This document shows, piece by piece, positions 19,337 to 32,245 of a DNA stretch of 64,000 bases (position 1 is the stretch's first letter; each line of letters begins with the position of its first letter). This DNA is from Phlebopus portentosus. Its lineage: Eukaryota; Basidiomycota; Agaricomycetes; Boletales; Boletinellaceae. The notes under the pieces are model-generated. The model had not been told where the DNA came from and made no database searches. It saw only the letters and a program-made list of their open reading frames with translations. The stretch spans positions 62,001 through 126,000 of the forward strand of contig JAYXKI010000009.1 of the NCBI GenBank assembly GCA_037892935.1, read 5' to 3'. The translations under genes and the position numbers were made by a program.

Positions 19337-20065
19337 TAACATCGTCATGCCGATTACTGCTGAGTTTTTCACGGCGCGAGGCAGATGAAGAATTATTCGT
19401 CGAACCGAACGCAGAAAAAGTAACGGGAAAGCGGTTCGCTCCCTGCAACTCAGGGTGGTCGTACACTTCCCATGACACAGACCACAATTCATTACAGAGC
19501 AGGTGGTTCGACGAATGACCAAGCAATTGTCCAATTACTTCAACAGTGTAGCCTTGAGATATGACATGTATCATCGAATGAAACCCGCCAGTCGCAACTA
19601 CAAACGTCGTACTCCATTCGCAGAATGCTATGTCTTTATGGCCTATCATCTATGCCTTTTCAAGAACTGAGCTCCGTGACGTACTCCGTGCGTCATGAAC
19701 ATAAAAGCGACATTTATATCGGTCGGTAATTCAATTCTAAAGACCTGGCTATCGGAATACACGGGAACAAGCGAGGCGAGTATAGAGTCTCGCCTCGTAT
19801 GTAATCATTTCAATCGCAAAAATCGTCAGCTTCGAAAGTCGCGATTTATGGACGAAGGATTACGAATCGTCCCTCTGCTATTTGGTAGGCTACTTACTCG
19901 ACAAAAGTTGAATTCACTACTAATATTAAATTCCATATTACACGAGTCTAGGCGTCTACGATTATAATCAGCATGATCTGTGATGTTGACGGTTGATTAC
20001 GCTTACAGAATATGCAAAAACTGGTCTTGGTATCATCATGCTGCAGTTATCGCATAGAAAATTTG
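19337..20065. other. intergenic, convergent 3' ends
   Basis: Lies between the DUF6533-type gene and the end of the K+ channel gene on the opposite strand. Only short frames are present and nothing recognisable. Confidence 0.4.
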
Positions 20066-22020
20066 TTAGTTCGAGGATTGAGGATCGATATAGACGTGAT
20101 CGGCTCGTCTCTTCCCCTTTTTGCTCTCTTCCTTATCCTTTAGACGCAAGTTGCGAACTGCAAGTTGACCATCGTTCCTCATATTTCCGCTTTTTGAGCC
20201 GATATCCTCATCCTCAGCATCGAATAACACTTCTGCGTACCGTCTGATGCTGTCCGGAGCGCGAGAAGAGCGGGAAGGACGGGAAGCCGATACATTCTCG
20301 GTCGCTTTCAGCAGACGGCTTAGCATCTGGGCTTGGGTATCTAAGGCGCCCTGAAGGTCTGTTATTTGGCGTGCGAGTGCTGCTTTACCCGGCTCTTCCT
20401 ACAACAAGTTCCAGGGAAGGTATTTAACCAAATACGACATCCGCACAATTTACTCACCATTTCGTGCTCGTGCTGCTCTGATTCTTGCGTTAGAACTCGT
20501 GCGCTATCGCGTGCGTGTGCATCCCACAGCTTGCTAAACTCTCGTCCGAGTACGAAAGACGGTAGAGCAATGAGCAAAAGACCAAAAACCAGAAGCGGGA
20601 CGGTCAAAAGTCTCCCAAGAAAAGAGCGTGGCGTAAGGTCCCCATACCCCACAGTTGTAATGGCTATCGCGTGAGTGAGCACTAGGCTGAAAACAAAAGA
20701 TTTCGGAAAACATACTAACGAGGACAAACCTACAGATAATAAACAAATGATAAGTCTCGTCAGCAACTATACCCAAAACGAAGAGAAAAATATCACCATC
20801 CAGCGGCAGGGATAGACTGAGTTGAAAGCACAAAGTCCGGGGAACGCACATAATGCGAGTCGGATACAATGTTACACCGGAGTAAGAAATGAGCACAAGT
20901 CAACTGAGGCCAAGATAACGAACGCAGGAAAACGTACGGAAAACTGACTTGGCTCCCCGTCGACGTCTATAAAGGTCTGTAGGATCGGGTCCCAAGTCCC
21001 TCTTTCTTGTGCGATCTTTTCAGATGACATTGTAAACAAGTGATCAGTGTATTCTTACCAATAAAGTATCTAAAATGGAATGGTCAGTAAATAGACGAAA
21101 GAAGACGAGACGAAAACTCACAAGATTGTACTGAAAATCACGAGGAACATGACGAGAAAAAACCCAAGAGCCAACAAAGCATGCTGAGAACGATTGACGG
21201 AAAGATACATGACCTCAATGGTTCTTGGTAATTTCCATCAATATACGTAGCTTCCAGCGCTGTCTCAGGAGACGTACAGAGTAATTGTATTGTTCGATCT
21301 GAAAGCGCGAAATACGCGGAGCAGACGAAACGTACGGAGTATGGAGAATCGAAACATGACCGATGTATCAACCCCGAGGAAAAGCTCGATGTAATAGGGT
21401 GCGATTGCTAGAAAATCCACAATGCCGAAGAAAGCTACAAAGCAACGCTAGTCGGTACTAGCAGAGACCACAACCATGGTGCGACGTACAGAGTGCCCAT
21501 CTCCCAAACACGCTCCAGCTGACGCTCCACGCAAGTGCTCTGGCAATATATTCTACGGTGAAAAGCACCACGAGAGAGCTCTCGATACCTGGAGATAGCA
21601 ACGATTATTACAAGACTCGATGAGCATGGAAAGGGATGTTCACCAAACCAGATACTTGGGCTTGTCGCTCGGAAGGTTGGAATGGTCTCACAGACGGTGA
21701 CTAGAGCACTGAAGAGAATGAGTGACGTGGTAAGGATGTGTACGAGAAAGGAAGCCGACGATGCCGAAGGGTATTCGAGCAGTTCTTAGGGGGGCTTCTA
21801 TGAGCAATGCGAGGGTCATTATCGTATGTGTTCTATTCTCACCATGAAGAAAGCGCTTCCATGGGGGATGAATGGACGACAATGGAGGGGAAGAAGAAAC
21901 GCTGGATACATCGTGGATTCCAGTGTACGGGTGGTCGTCTGGGAATGTCTGAAGCTCGAAAGCCGTAGTATTCATGGGCACGGTCAACTTCGTTACAGTG
22001 CAAGTGCCTGGTGCCATCAT
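20066..22020 (-). CDS. voltage-gated potassium channel (Kv type), multi-exon
   Basis: Tetrameric six-transmembrane K+ channel of the plasma or an organellar membrane. Segments can be read exon by exon on the minus strand: S1 FLVHILTTSLILFSALVTV (near 21740); S2 SSLVVLFTVEYIARAL (near 21580); S3 FFGIVDFLAIAPYYIELFL; S4 RFSILRTFRLLRVFRAFR (near 21340) with regularly spaced Arg; S5 ALLALGFFLVMFLVIFSTIL; the filter TTVGYGDL (near 20650); and S6 FGLLLIALPSFVLGREFS. A cytoplasmic tail with Ser/Arg-rich and basic sequence ends at TAA 20066-20068. The start at 22020 (MMAPGTC) is the best ATG seen, but an upstream exon is possible. All functional motifs look intact. This copy is in a gene-poor area with no operon-like partner. 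Confidence 0.85.
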
Positions 22021-24730
22021 TACAAACCCAAACTTCGGCTTTGATTCTGCTGCCTACACGTGACTCAAAACCAACTATTATCGATGACCAAATAGTATTC
22101 ATTACCTTCATGCTCTCATCCTTTTTCGCAATGGTACTAACACTTGTCCATTCCCGGTGGTCAGATTTGGAAGGCGGATAGATGCGTGATACCGCCAGAG
22201 GTGTGCTCAAATCAGTTTCTAGCTAAGCTTGCTAAAGTCGAGATAGTACCCATGAGCTCGGCGAATAAGCAACTCCAACTGAAACTCTTCCCGCGAATCT
22301 TGGACAATAGGTTCATCCACGACAACGTCGGGAAAGCATGACGCGATTGCTCGTAGTCAGCGCTACATTCTGGTGGGGTCCGACGGAACATAGTGGATCT
22401 GTACATTCAGAAAGACGAGTTTCTGTTTGCTTCGTGCGATCGTGTCCTTGAAACGTCAGACTCAAACTCATTCTAACCATCAGGATGTTATAAACTCGAA
22501 ATGCTATCATGAAACTCTAGTTATGGGCGTATTACACCTAACAGATTCTTATGCCTGCTTTCTGGCACGCGTCGCTTGAAGTCAACCCTTCGGGAGCCTC
22601 CTCGGCATATTTGCATTGAATTGGTGGGCAAGTTTATTTCGTGATTCAATCGATTCCAATGGAATGTCCAGCAGCCCAGTTTCAGGCTATCCGAGACGCG
22701 ACTAAACCCGAGGGGCTTCCAGGATACTTCTTTTACAGAAACTCATTAAGTTGCAAACGGACGTTCTCTGCTCACACCGAATTCAAACCATGGTTATCCT
22801 GCGTTTCTTCTATCAGCTTCGGCACAAATTAGTCCAACACGGGTAGACCTTGTCTACCACAAGACGCAGAGCACATCGGCGCCGCTGTTCAATTACGATT
22901 GCCGTGAAAAAGAACGAATGCTTTGTTTTACTGTTCACGAGCTTTTTGTCCACATGACGAACTCAAAACGTACTCCGATGAAAATAAGAACTTGCCGTGA
23001 GTGCACCCCTTACTCCTTTCACTTATAAACCCTAATTTTCGCACTGTTCGCACTTAAGGGACCTCTCGTAATTTGGTCCAGAAAGTATGCAATATGTCCT
23101 CGTTTAGGCCTTCCTTACAAAGACTTGTGGCGTACCCTAGCTGGTCGGTAGACAACGTGAGTGCCGGCTACTTGGTGTCGTAATCCTGGAAATGCCTCAT
23201 GCACTTGGAAATAAGGCCGTTCGTTTATTCGCTGTATAGAGTTCAATACAATGCACGAGTGTGATTGGTACGGTTAAGTCACACGGACATACTCATCTGC
23301 GAGCTGTTAAGTTGCGCTTCTAATCGGATTTATGCAAAGAGGTCAGGCTCGTCTGTAGCGTGGGCACATGTACACGATGCGGACTCATGTCCATCCTGGT
23401 GGACCAATGACTCAGATTCGGAGACAATCATAAACGTGTAAATGATCGAAGAAGATGATTCTTTTTTTTTTCAATTCAGCGATATCGCTAAAATCTGGAT
23501 ATAAACTCTGAGACTGCCTGTTGCCAAGCAGAAGCAATGCTTGACTCAGACACAATCTCGCTTTCAGCGTCCAAAACGGTCTATTGAGGTTCAAGCTCTC
23601 TGACGTGTGCCATTGGATCATCATTGCACCTGCCCGGAACCATCAGCCCATAACAGATCGCGTTCGCATATTCATCGTAAGCAAATATCTTCGGTATTAC
23701 CCTGAACTACCCAACAGCCTCAGACTTGACATAGACAATACGGGTATCGAGTGTCACCATTTTCATTCACACCCTACAATGTTTGAACCGCTCAAAGTCT
23801 GGCAGATGCAAATGGCTTTAAGTATAAAGACCACTCATACATCTTCTGTAGACTTTGCTGAGCAGACATTGTTCAGGTGTGAGAGAGTTTCGTGCCTTCA
23901 GAAAAAAGCTGTGGATGGTCGGTATCATCAGGGGCAAGTAGGGATGTCTGGATGAGAGGTAAAGACAATTGTCTGATTTAGAGCTCCGCTGAGTATATAA
24001 ATCAAACCCAGAGCAAATAAAGCAAATTTCAAGGATATATTAAAACTCATTCAAACTCAGCACCGCGTCTACATGTTCCTTGCAAAGGAACTGCCAGCGT
24101 CTAGTGGCCGATAAGCTCGAAGTCGACGACTATATGGATTTGGCAATTGATCTTAACTTTGTTCTCAAATAGCGACGGAGAGGTTAGAAAAATCATGAAT
24201 CAGATCATGTGCTGTTGATGAATCGGAAACGCTCTGAAATGAAACCAACGAGGCCGTGAAGCGAAAGGGTTTTTAAATATTCGTTCTTCAGTCCGGACCG
24301 CGGATTGAAGCTAAGCGTAGCGCGACTCTCGTTCGTTGGGATAGCCATGCTTTATTGGATTTGGAAGGTGGCTTAATGCTGACTATATGTTTCTGGGTTT
24401 GTCACTGATGCGCGGAACTGAAATTGCGAGAACTTCCTATGCCGTCATTTCATTGTTCAGGAATCACGTACATGATATCTTCTGGCTTCATCTCGCTACT
24501 TTCCGCGCAACCTGCGGGTATTTGGCGCCCAATGCGCTTCCATGTATATATGCCGTAACGAGGAGGTTTGAGAAGTCTCATGCCGCATAATATAAGAGGT
24601 CATAGTGCAATCTAGAGCATTGAAATGCACCATTTGATTAATGAACTAAGAGTTGGACACAAGTTGCACACTTACAAGACCTCACATCTCGAGACAATAG
24701 ACTAGGGACCTGCCAAAAAGGTGAGAAGCA
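22021..24730. other. gene-poor interval of 2.7 kb
   Basis: Only short frames occur on either strand. A T-run at 23460-23472 and scattered AT-rich stretches are the only simple features. No TE protein, tRNA or inverted repeat was recognised. It may hold a decayed element or long untranslated regions. Confidence 0.4.
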
Positions 24731-26105
24731 CTAGTGAATAGTAGGAAATCTGTAGGTAGTGCTCCACGTAAAGACTTTCCCAGGTCCATCTGGTAGACAA
24801 TTACTCATGATCATGTGAACGACAAACCATAAAGCGCAGTGGAGAGGTAACGTACAAATTTGATTCGTGTCCCATTCTGGAGTATTAATAGTGTCAATGT
24901 ACCCTCCTGCTCGATTGCGACAGCGAGCCATTTCGCATAATTCAATCCGGGACCATCGTGTACGACTTTCCGCAGAGTATCGGGTCAATATGGCGTGTAA
25001 ATCTATTCATGAAACGAGACCAGAGATTGACGATTCAACTGGAGGTGCAAAGTACAATTCTCACCTGCACTGCCTGAGATCTCCATGAGGAATCAATCTT
25101 GTAAGAAATGGTTGTCATACCTAACTCCAGAAAGTTTGGTCCATAATGAGACTCCAGGGAAGCTATTCTCATTTCAATTATATACCCAGCAGTTATCAAA
25201 ACCTGGCAGCCTATCAAGTGAACGGTGAATCCTGGCAAGAAGATGCTTGAAACGGAATTGACTTACCCAGCCCACAATAGTCATCCGTTTCATCCCAGCG
25301 AGCTCTGATCTTTTGGCAACTTGAGAGTCGTACGCAGTCCCGTCTATATTGATGAAATCTGCCGTCAGAATAGCAATCGAATCTGTGGCCACGACAAATG
25401 AGCTGTCGATTTTCAGTGCGTGACTCAGAATATCCTCACTGCCCTGCTGAAATGCATCCAGGTTCCAGACCTTATAGTGGGTAGATGATGTTCGTAAACT
25501 GAGAATGTATGAATTGAGGTCACCATTATGGTCGTTACTGAATATATGAAATACATTTGGTCCATCAGGTTGAGGATCCTTCATCATCGGGATCGAGAAG
25601 GTTCCTAGAACACATGAATTAGAAATTCCCTCCGCTGACATAATTTCCACCATTCTTAATTCGATTTGCATATCTTAAAGAGATTGATTAGTCTAAGTCC
25701 TGCGGAGACTCTGAGTATGCTTCCTACCTTCCTACAATCGCATTGAATGCAGGATCTGGAACTGTAAGTAACATTGTCTGTGTAAAGTTCACGCAATTGC
25801 TATATACTTGGAGCTGAGAAGGAGCAGTACCTACCAGGTCCCTTAATCTACTGAACTTGTCTTAAACGCAAAGCTCCGCCGTTGTTGCACCGAACTAGAC
25901 AAATTTGGCTGTAACAGATCCATCGGGAGCAGTGAGAGTTGTGGGGTATCAAATGGCTATTGTTTATGCGGATCAGAACGATGTTATCACTACCGCATGG
26001 GAGAAATACTCGTACACATTCTGATACGAAGGTCATAGACAGACAGCATGCAAGGTTGAAGAGGAGGGTCCTGGTTACATGAAACATCGCAGCATCCAAA
26101 GGCAC
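24731..26105 (-). CDS. unidentified multi-exon gene
   Basis: The longest exon (25174-25671) encodes a soluble, beta-rich-looking sequence (VWNLDAFQQGSEDIL, SSFVVATDSIAILTADFIN, MKRMTIVGW) ending near an intron. Upstream, 25848-26105 encodes a hydrophobic leader-like stretch (TRTLLFNLACCLSMTFVS). A further downstream piece (24840-24990) gives WLAVAIEQEGTLTLLILQNG. The pieces can be linked by GT..AG introns but I could not verify a complete frame. I do not recognise the family. The alternating Val/Ile/Thr pattern would suit a propeller or jelly-roll fold, which is inference. Confidence 0.35.
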
Positions 26106-26823
26106 TGACTCGTTGTTACCGCTCCTCTTGCCGTCGATGCCTTTTACATCGTGTTGGGCGTTTCCGGTGAAATCGAGGCGGAAATCATCCCTTTGCGATT
26201 AAAAGGTTTACATCAGAAACCCCAATTGTGTATAGACCGCACTGAGAAAGGGTTATTTAAATGATGCTTGAGGATGCTTTTGATTGTTACAGCTTGCGTT
26301 GACTGAGGTTTAGGCCGGTTTAGCCCATGGTACGCGTGCAATCCACATGGCTACTCTTCTATTTTTGCCGAGGTTCAGCTGCTAGAGATCAAAGGAAGAG
26401 ACAATCAAGCTAAGCGTATTGGATTGTCGAGAAGGACACGGAGTAGCACACGAGCGGCTGCTTTGAACCAGTCAGGAGTATGTCAGCGCATAGATACACA
26501 TACCGCCTGATTCTTTATAAAGCTTGCTCGCATACTCTTAAAAACAATCAGAGAGGAACATGCGTAATTTTGACATGTTAGAATGTATAATGTATTCACA
26601 CACAATCCTTTTTCGTTCCCTCGCGAAACGACAGTTATCTGCACCACACTCAGCAAAGTCAGGAGAACGAAAAATTTTGCGACCCACCTAAGAGCCGTAA
26701 ATAGTATACTTTTGCTTTGGTCAGCTTGCCGAAATGCGACCACAAGTCGTTCATGGTGGTGAAAGAATGCAACCGCGGGGAAGCACGATGCGCTTCCCCA
26801 ACTGCCCACGTTTCGGGAGAACC
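26106..26823. other. intergenic, no gene seen
   Basis: About 700 bp between the unidentified gene and the 3' end of the AC40 gene, both on the minus strand. No recognisable coding or RNA feature. Confidence 0.4.
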
Positions 26824-28198
26824 TCAGGATTCCATCATCACAATGTCTTCATCAGCGTTATTCCCCTGTTCATTAAGCACGGCTCCGCCAACTTCAGGCT
26901 CCTCCCCGGATGCTAATGCCTCCGCCGCCCGTTTAATTGTCCCAACACGAGCCCGAAGCACACGAATGGCAGCTGGAAAGAGATCCTGGGGTGCATAAGG
27001 TCCCTCAGATTCTATGTTGACTGATCATTCGCGATGTAAGAAGACGAGATTGCATAGAAGAAATGCAACGCGCACATAAGAACCAATCACGAACACGACC
27101 CAGCTTCACACAACCTTCAAACTCCGCATGTCGAAAGACCTCGCGACTCATACTTTCCTCTCGGACTCTTTGTGGGTCAATTTCCACTCTTTCCTCTCCT
27201 GATAATTTGGTCAGCCCTGCACAAACAGACTCACAACGCTAAGCAAATGCGCGTACCAATACCATCGTCGGTGATTTTGATGACACCGGGAGAAAAACAA
27301 TTAGCAAACTTGAGCGCCGTTCCGAGCGGAGGCTGCTTTAGGAGCACAATGTGCGGGTGTAGACGGTACGATGCTGTCGCTGGATGAATTTGTCGATCAG
27401 CCAATATCGTTGGGACAGTGGAATGGAAGTCGTACCAACTGGTGACCATTTCGCATGTTCTTTCCCGACATTTTTTATTGCATGGCATTCCATTTCGATC
27501 ACTTGTCCAGGCCGCAATTTTGCCAAGACAATGTTAGGATTCGTTGGTCCTGGGGGGTTTCCCTGGGAACAAGAGTTTATGCCAAACTCAGAGGTTAAAG
27601 ATTGAGGACATACTCTCAGTTGGTCCATATCAGCTTGCTCTCCTTGCGGCTCCCACCTAAGCATACCGGCTGTAACTAGATGATTCTCGTAGAGCTCGTC
27701 CGGGTCCGAACTATCTGCTGGAGCGCCCGGCTTTTCTCTGCACTCGACTTCCAATTTAAACACGAGAGTGTTACGGTCTGTAGCATCTCCGTCGTCGTCC
27801 CGCATTTCGAAGAGAGCAGGGTCAACAGTGAGCGGCACAAGTCCGAGACGATGCGCAAGCACCTCGTCACAAATGACACTTGTATTGTTCCAGACATATA
27901 CGTGTTCTATGGCTATAGTCGGAACCTCCGCAATAAGGGTCCGACGGATAGCATTCGCGATTGACGGATCGACTCCAATGAGGTCAAGGTCAATGCTACG
28001 CTGAGAAAGGCGTGTGATGTTCACCTGCAAAGACCGACGGAATGCATTAAGATCCCAGCTGTGGTCTTCACCTGGGTAGTGGCCAGGAAACTCGGTGCTA
28101 GACACATTTGTGACGCATTCTGCGTGCACCCCAACCAGGCGTCGTTCGCTGATATCTACGGGCGGTGAGGCCGCTGGCACTGGCATTGTTGGCGGCAT
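26824..28198 (-). CDS. RPC40: DNA-directed RNA polymerase I and III subunit RPAC1 (AC40), 384 aa
   Basis: Shared alpha-like assembly subunit of RNA polymerases I and III, acting in the nucleus with AC19. Exons (minus): 28198-27614, 27562-27436, 27379-27257, 27198-27076, 27020-26824; total 1155 bases with phases that match. The alpha-motif region reads GVDPSIANAIRRTLIAEVPT, then VYVWNNTSVICDEVLAHRLG, as in AC40 and archaeal RpoD. Later blocks VLAKLRPGQVIEME, HAKWSPVATASYR and ESEGPYAPQDLFPAAI are characteristic of the subunit. The length is close to the usual 335-390. The C-terminus ends in an acidic tail. Essential single-copy gene; no defect seen. It lies 181 bp downstream of the F-box gene on the same strand. 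Confidence 0.96.
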
Positions 28199-28379
28199 TG
28201 CAAGCGATTGGGCGAGGACAGAGGTTCAAAAACCCGATTATGTAACGACATCACGTTACGTGATCTTCATCATCGGATGCGTTTTTTGAAAAAAGAAGAA
28301 AGAAAAAAGGAAGAAAAACATCGATCAAATAATTAAAAATCGTAGTAAATCAATATTAATCAAAAGTGAAATCTCGTGG

Positions 28380-29929
28380 TTATTTGACTTTAAATATCGT
28401 AACGGTTCTCCCTACATAAGCAATGATAGCGCCGCTCCATGGCTCAACAGTAACAGTAGGCTCACAATCACCTCGTTGCTGCATACCCATGTCAAGTTCT
28501 GCTACTGGCTGATGCGCCTCAGAAAACAGTGAAAAACACCGGAGAGCATTCCGAACACAGAAAATTTGACCTGAATTGGAAATACAATGTGGATCCCATG
28601 GCAGACGTGCCGTAGGAGCTCGGACTGCGTTCTTTAGCTTCGGATTTAGATAGCCATTTGAGGAGTCAAGATGGATACGGAACGATAGCAATTCCGGCGA
28701 CTCCCATGATCCACTGTATGCGACAATATACATTTCTGTTAATGCTTTCTTCCAAGTCGGGGTGAATACATGAGATGTCAACATCCAGCGCGTTTCTCCG
28801 TCTGGTTGCGAGAGATTTAAAGTACAGCCCCTTTCCGCATCGTATCGGAAAGTTTGCCATGACTTATAGTCAGAACTTGATGACCAATGCCCATCAAGGG
28901 TCGATAGCTGAAGAGAGATGAGCGAAAAACCGCTCGGTAGTCTTCCTGCAGCTAGTAAGTGACTGCCGTGAATATGGAGGCAGCGTACGCTGTCATTAAT
29001 GCTATTCCTGCAATGCCGTTGAACGTGGATAATCGTCGTAGTCATAGTACAAGTCGTTGGCGCACCTTGGAATCCACAAAATCTAAGAACACGCTTTCCC
29101 TATTCATCCAGTTCACAAGGAAGTTTTGGAAGCGGGAAGGGAGGAATGCCATGCAAAATCTATTTTTGACTGTTAGTCGAAAAAGATTTGTATAAGGCAA
29201 GCAGATCTCATAAACTAGTTCTGCGGAATGCTCCCCGAATCCATAGCGAAGGACACGAAGGTACCTGGCTACTACTGAGTAAGAAAATTGTATATCAATG
29301 AAGCTGTACTCACGTAGCTGTCTCCTCTGGTGAAATGAATTCCCCAACAATCGTGACAAATCTTCCGTCCGTTTCTAGTTCAAAATCGAATGAAGTGCAT
29401 TGATTTACCCCACGGAATAGCGGAGCGTTCCAAATGCGTGATAATGTTCTGAGACACCACAGTTCGAGCCTCCCTGAGTTAGAAACCAAGAGATACCGGC
29501 CTCCAGGAAGTAGGCGCGCAGAGGAATGCACATCCGAATCATTGGGGAAAGGTACCTGCAATACCAGGTCGTAGAAAATTCGAAGCTTATCGGGGCTCTT
29601 CCATGCTCGACAACGCATCACAGCACCCTTTACCTTCTCTCTCAAATCAACCAAACTCAACGACTCCATAGAAACCTGAGGGGGGACATCAGGAGCACAG
29701 TCGATATCCAAGCACCGGAGCAGATCGGCCCAGATTTGACGACTGTTACAAAGCCGATAAAGACGTCTGCAGGTCTGTGAGAGATCAGGCCGTCAGTCAT
29801 GGCGAACCAAACGAAACAGCTTTTACGTACAGCCTCCAGATGTAGCACGTCCTCCAGTGAGCAACGGGAAATGAGTTCAACCAACAACTCGTCGGGCAGT
29901 GACAGTATCTTGGTTTCAGGGAGGAACAT
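28380..29929 (-). CDS. F-box protein with a probable beta-propeller C-terminus
   Basis: The first exon carries an F-box (ILSLPDELLVELISRCSLED, then VLHLEAV continuing across an intron into CRRLYRLCNSRQIWADLL). F-box proteins bind Skp1 and bring substrates to SCF ubiquitin ligases. The rest has repeated beta-type segments such as GRYLLVSNSGRLELWCLRT and SGAIIAYVGRTVTIFKVK, a pattern typical of the large F-box/WD-like families of agaricomycetes. Start MFLPETK at 29929 and stop TAA at 28380-28382. At least three introns are needed (near 29830, 29300 and 29050). The target is unknown. Confidence 0.8.
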
Positions 29930-30548
29930 AGAGGAAGAAGTGCCTATAAAAACAAATCTTTTGACATAACCTCAATGTAGAAGGAGGAAACGAAATGAAT
30001 GGTAGACGAAATGAATGGCCTTATTGTTTGTATTTGAGAATTGCGGCATCGGGGGACGCAAAGTACGCCACATCGCTGTCTATTCATAGGATTCTCCTAA
30101 AGAAGTAAGAATCAATTCTCTGGCTCGACCAGCGATCGCAGCACGGCTAAACGACTCTTTCGCGGGCATTTGATCAATCAGACTGTACAGAATGAACAGC
30201 GGAAAACGTTTCATTACGTAAGCGATATGGTTTCTCACGATTAAATAACATTACTATTGTTTCCTCTGCCACTCGCGCCTTTAGACATCCTAGACAGGTA
30301 CGGCAAATAGCTTGCCTCGAGAGAAAATACAGCCAGACTTCAAATCGATCATCATAATATGAATGATACTCTGTCGAGCAATTCGTAACGGAGCAACTAT
30401 TAGCATGAATGCAACGCAGTAAACGGATCTGACTGACCTGTCTCTGGAAAATAGAAAGTAATATGAAAAGTGAAGTAATATGCTCTCTAAGGGACTGATT
30501 GAAAGTGCATGAAAATGCGCCCGTGTCATAATGCCCTCCCACCGCCTT
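29930..30548. other. intergenic, no gene seen
   Basis: Separates the F-box gene promoter from the end of the next minus-strand gene. AT-rich with no recognisable feature. Confidence 0.4.
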
Positions 30549-32245
30549 CTACGCATCAAGATTCATGCCAGGAAGAAGCGAGTTCTGCACTGCCAATCGT
30601 CCCCTGTATTTCAAATATTGCTCAAGGGCGAATTCTAACCATGCCAAGCGTTCTTCGACGATGGGAAGCTGTACGAGAACGTCAAGTCAGCTGGAATTTT
30701 CTGCTGATCAGATTGCTAAATGGGTCCAGAATGAGCCATTCTCTGACAATGCCGTGGGAAGCACAAAAATGGACCGAAATAGACTCAGAAGAATCGAATA
30801 AGAGCTCACATAATCCAATGCGGTTCCCGGGATGGTTCCCAGATTTTTGCGCGGTTTCCATGGGCTACTCGCCTCGGGACCACCGATGTATTGCCGAGGA
30901 GGAAGATCCGTCGGGCCGTGTTCGAAGAACTGACTTTCTGTCTCGGCCTTAAAATCTACTATCAACATGTATGTCGCGCCTGCAGGCTCATAATCTGATG
31001 TTTCTAAGCTGATAGAGAACGTTGAAAACGCGCAAGACCCATGCAAAAGGCTCTCATCTTCGGTCCCCTAAGAAAATCTGATGAGCAACTAACTTCGGGT
31101 GCAATGCCGTTTCTTGCCCTACCCTTGAGCGAGACTTCCATGAGATGCGATTTTGAGATGGGGTTGGCCTTTTCCGACGACAACCGGATATTGCGTCCGA
31201 GCTGCTTCCTGCTTGAGAAGATCCGGAAGAGTCACGACTCAATGGCGATAGTCTACGACGCCGAAGCGGACGTTTCACTGAATTCCCGGAATAAAACAGT
31301 GGAATCGAAGCAAATTGCGATGATAAGTGTCCCGGAGATGCATCATGGTCGATATAAAATTTCTGAGATAGCTCTCCTCGTGTACTGAAGGAAAAGGCAA
31401 AGTTCTGATCCGAAGGCTGCAAGTAGCGAGCCGACGTGGATCCGTATGAGCCAGGAATGTGTGCGTGAACATCCGACTCAGTAGCCATCGTATAAGGAAT
31501 TTGCGGTATATACGATTCGGGTGGCAGAGCCATGTTATTGCGGGAACTGATACGCGGGCACGATTTTATAGAGCTTGGTGAGTATAGGCTAGCCGGTGAA
31601 TGGCTGAAGTGCATTGTTGTTGAGGAGCAACGAGCTCCTGAACGGGATTCGTCTGCTGCCAATGGAGTGTTTTGGTCGAACTGATCTTGATCGGCTAGAA
31701 GTGGTAGTTCTAGTTCTTGGAGAGTAGTTTCAGGACAATATCGCCTAGAAGGTTCCCATTCAAATTCTACAATCGAAGATTACAATGAGAAGATTATATT
31801 AATAGAAAAATCAGAACTCACCATGTAATTGAATTGTAGGATAGCCCGACACAATAGCTGCGGGTAAAGTTTCTCGTGTCACGAGGTCAGTGCTCCCGGT
31901 GCTGAACGAAACCAGGTCTATATCATGCTGGCTATCCCGGACATCGAGCGTGTATGAAGAGCTCTGCATTTCGTCCTGACTTGCAGCGTGGACATGCATG
32001 AAACCAAGTGGCGAGAAGACATCCTCAGCAACGGGTGATCGAGACAAGCCCTTATAAGTTGCGGAATGTACACTCTCGGCTTCAAGACATAAACACAGAA
32101 CCGCCTCTCGGAACAATCTGAGCACGGCAGGTTGCAGATTGGTAACACCAAGCAAGTCCAGGCACACTACTGAAAATTGATTGGAGACTAGCCGAGTGCA
32201 AGCCGAAGCAAGCCGGTAACAGCACGCGAAAGGGGGAAACTCCAC
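30549..32245 (-). CDS. unidentified multi-exon protein with basic Ser/Arg region
   Basis: Exon pieces on the minus strand (32245-31815, about 31770-31085, about 31060-30820, and short 3' exons) link through GT..AG introns. They end with RLAWLEFALEQYLKYRG..LLPGMNLDA and TAG at 30549-30551. The N-terminal part is helical (LFREAVLCLCLEAES). The middle is Ser/Tyr-rich, followed by basic runs (KRPLRRRRLSP, CRRKRPTP) that look like nuclear localisation signals. A structured stretch follows (CAFSTFSISLETSDYEPAGA). No DNA-binding domain is visible. It may be a lineage-specific nuclear protein; that is inference from the basic motifs. Start uncertain: an upstream exon (to about 32435) is possible. Confidence 0.45.
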
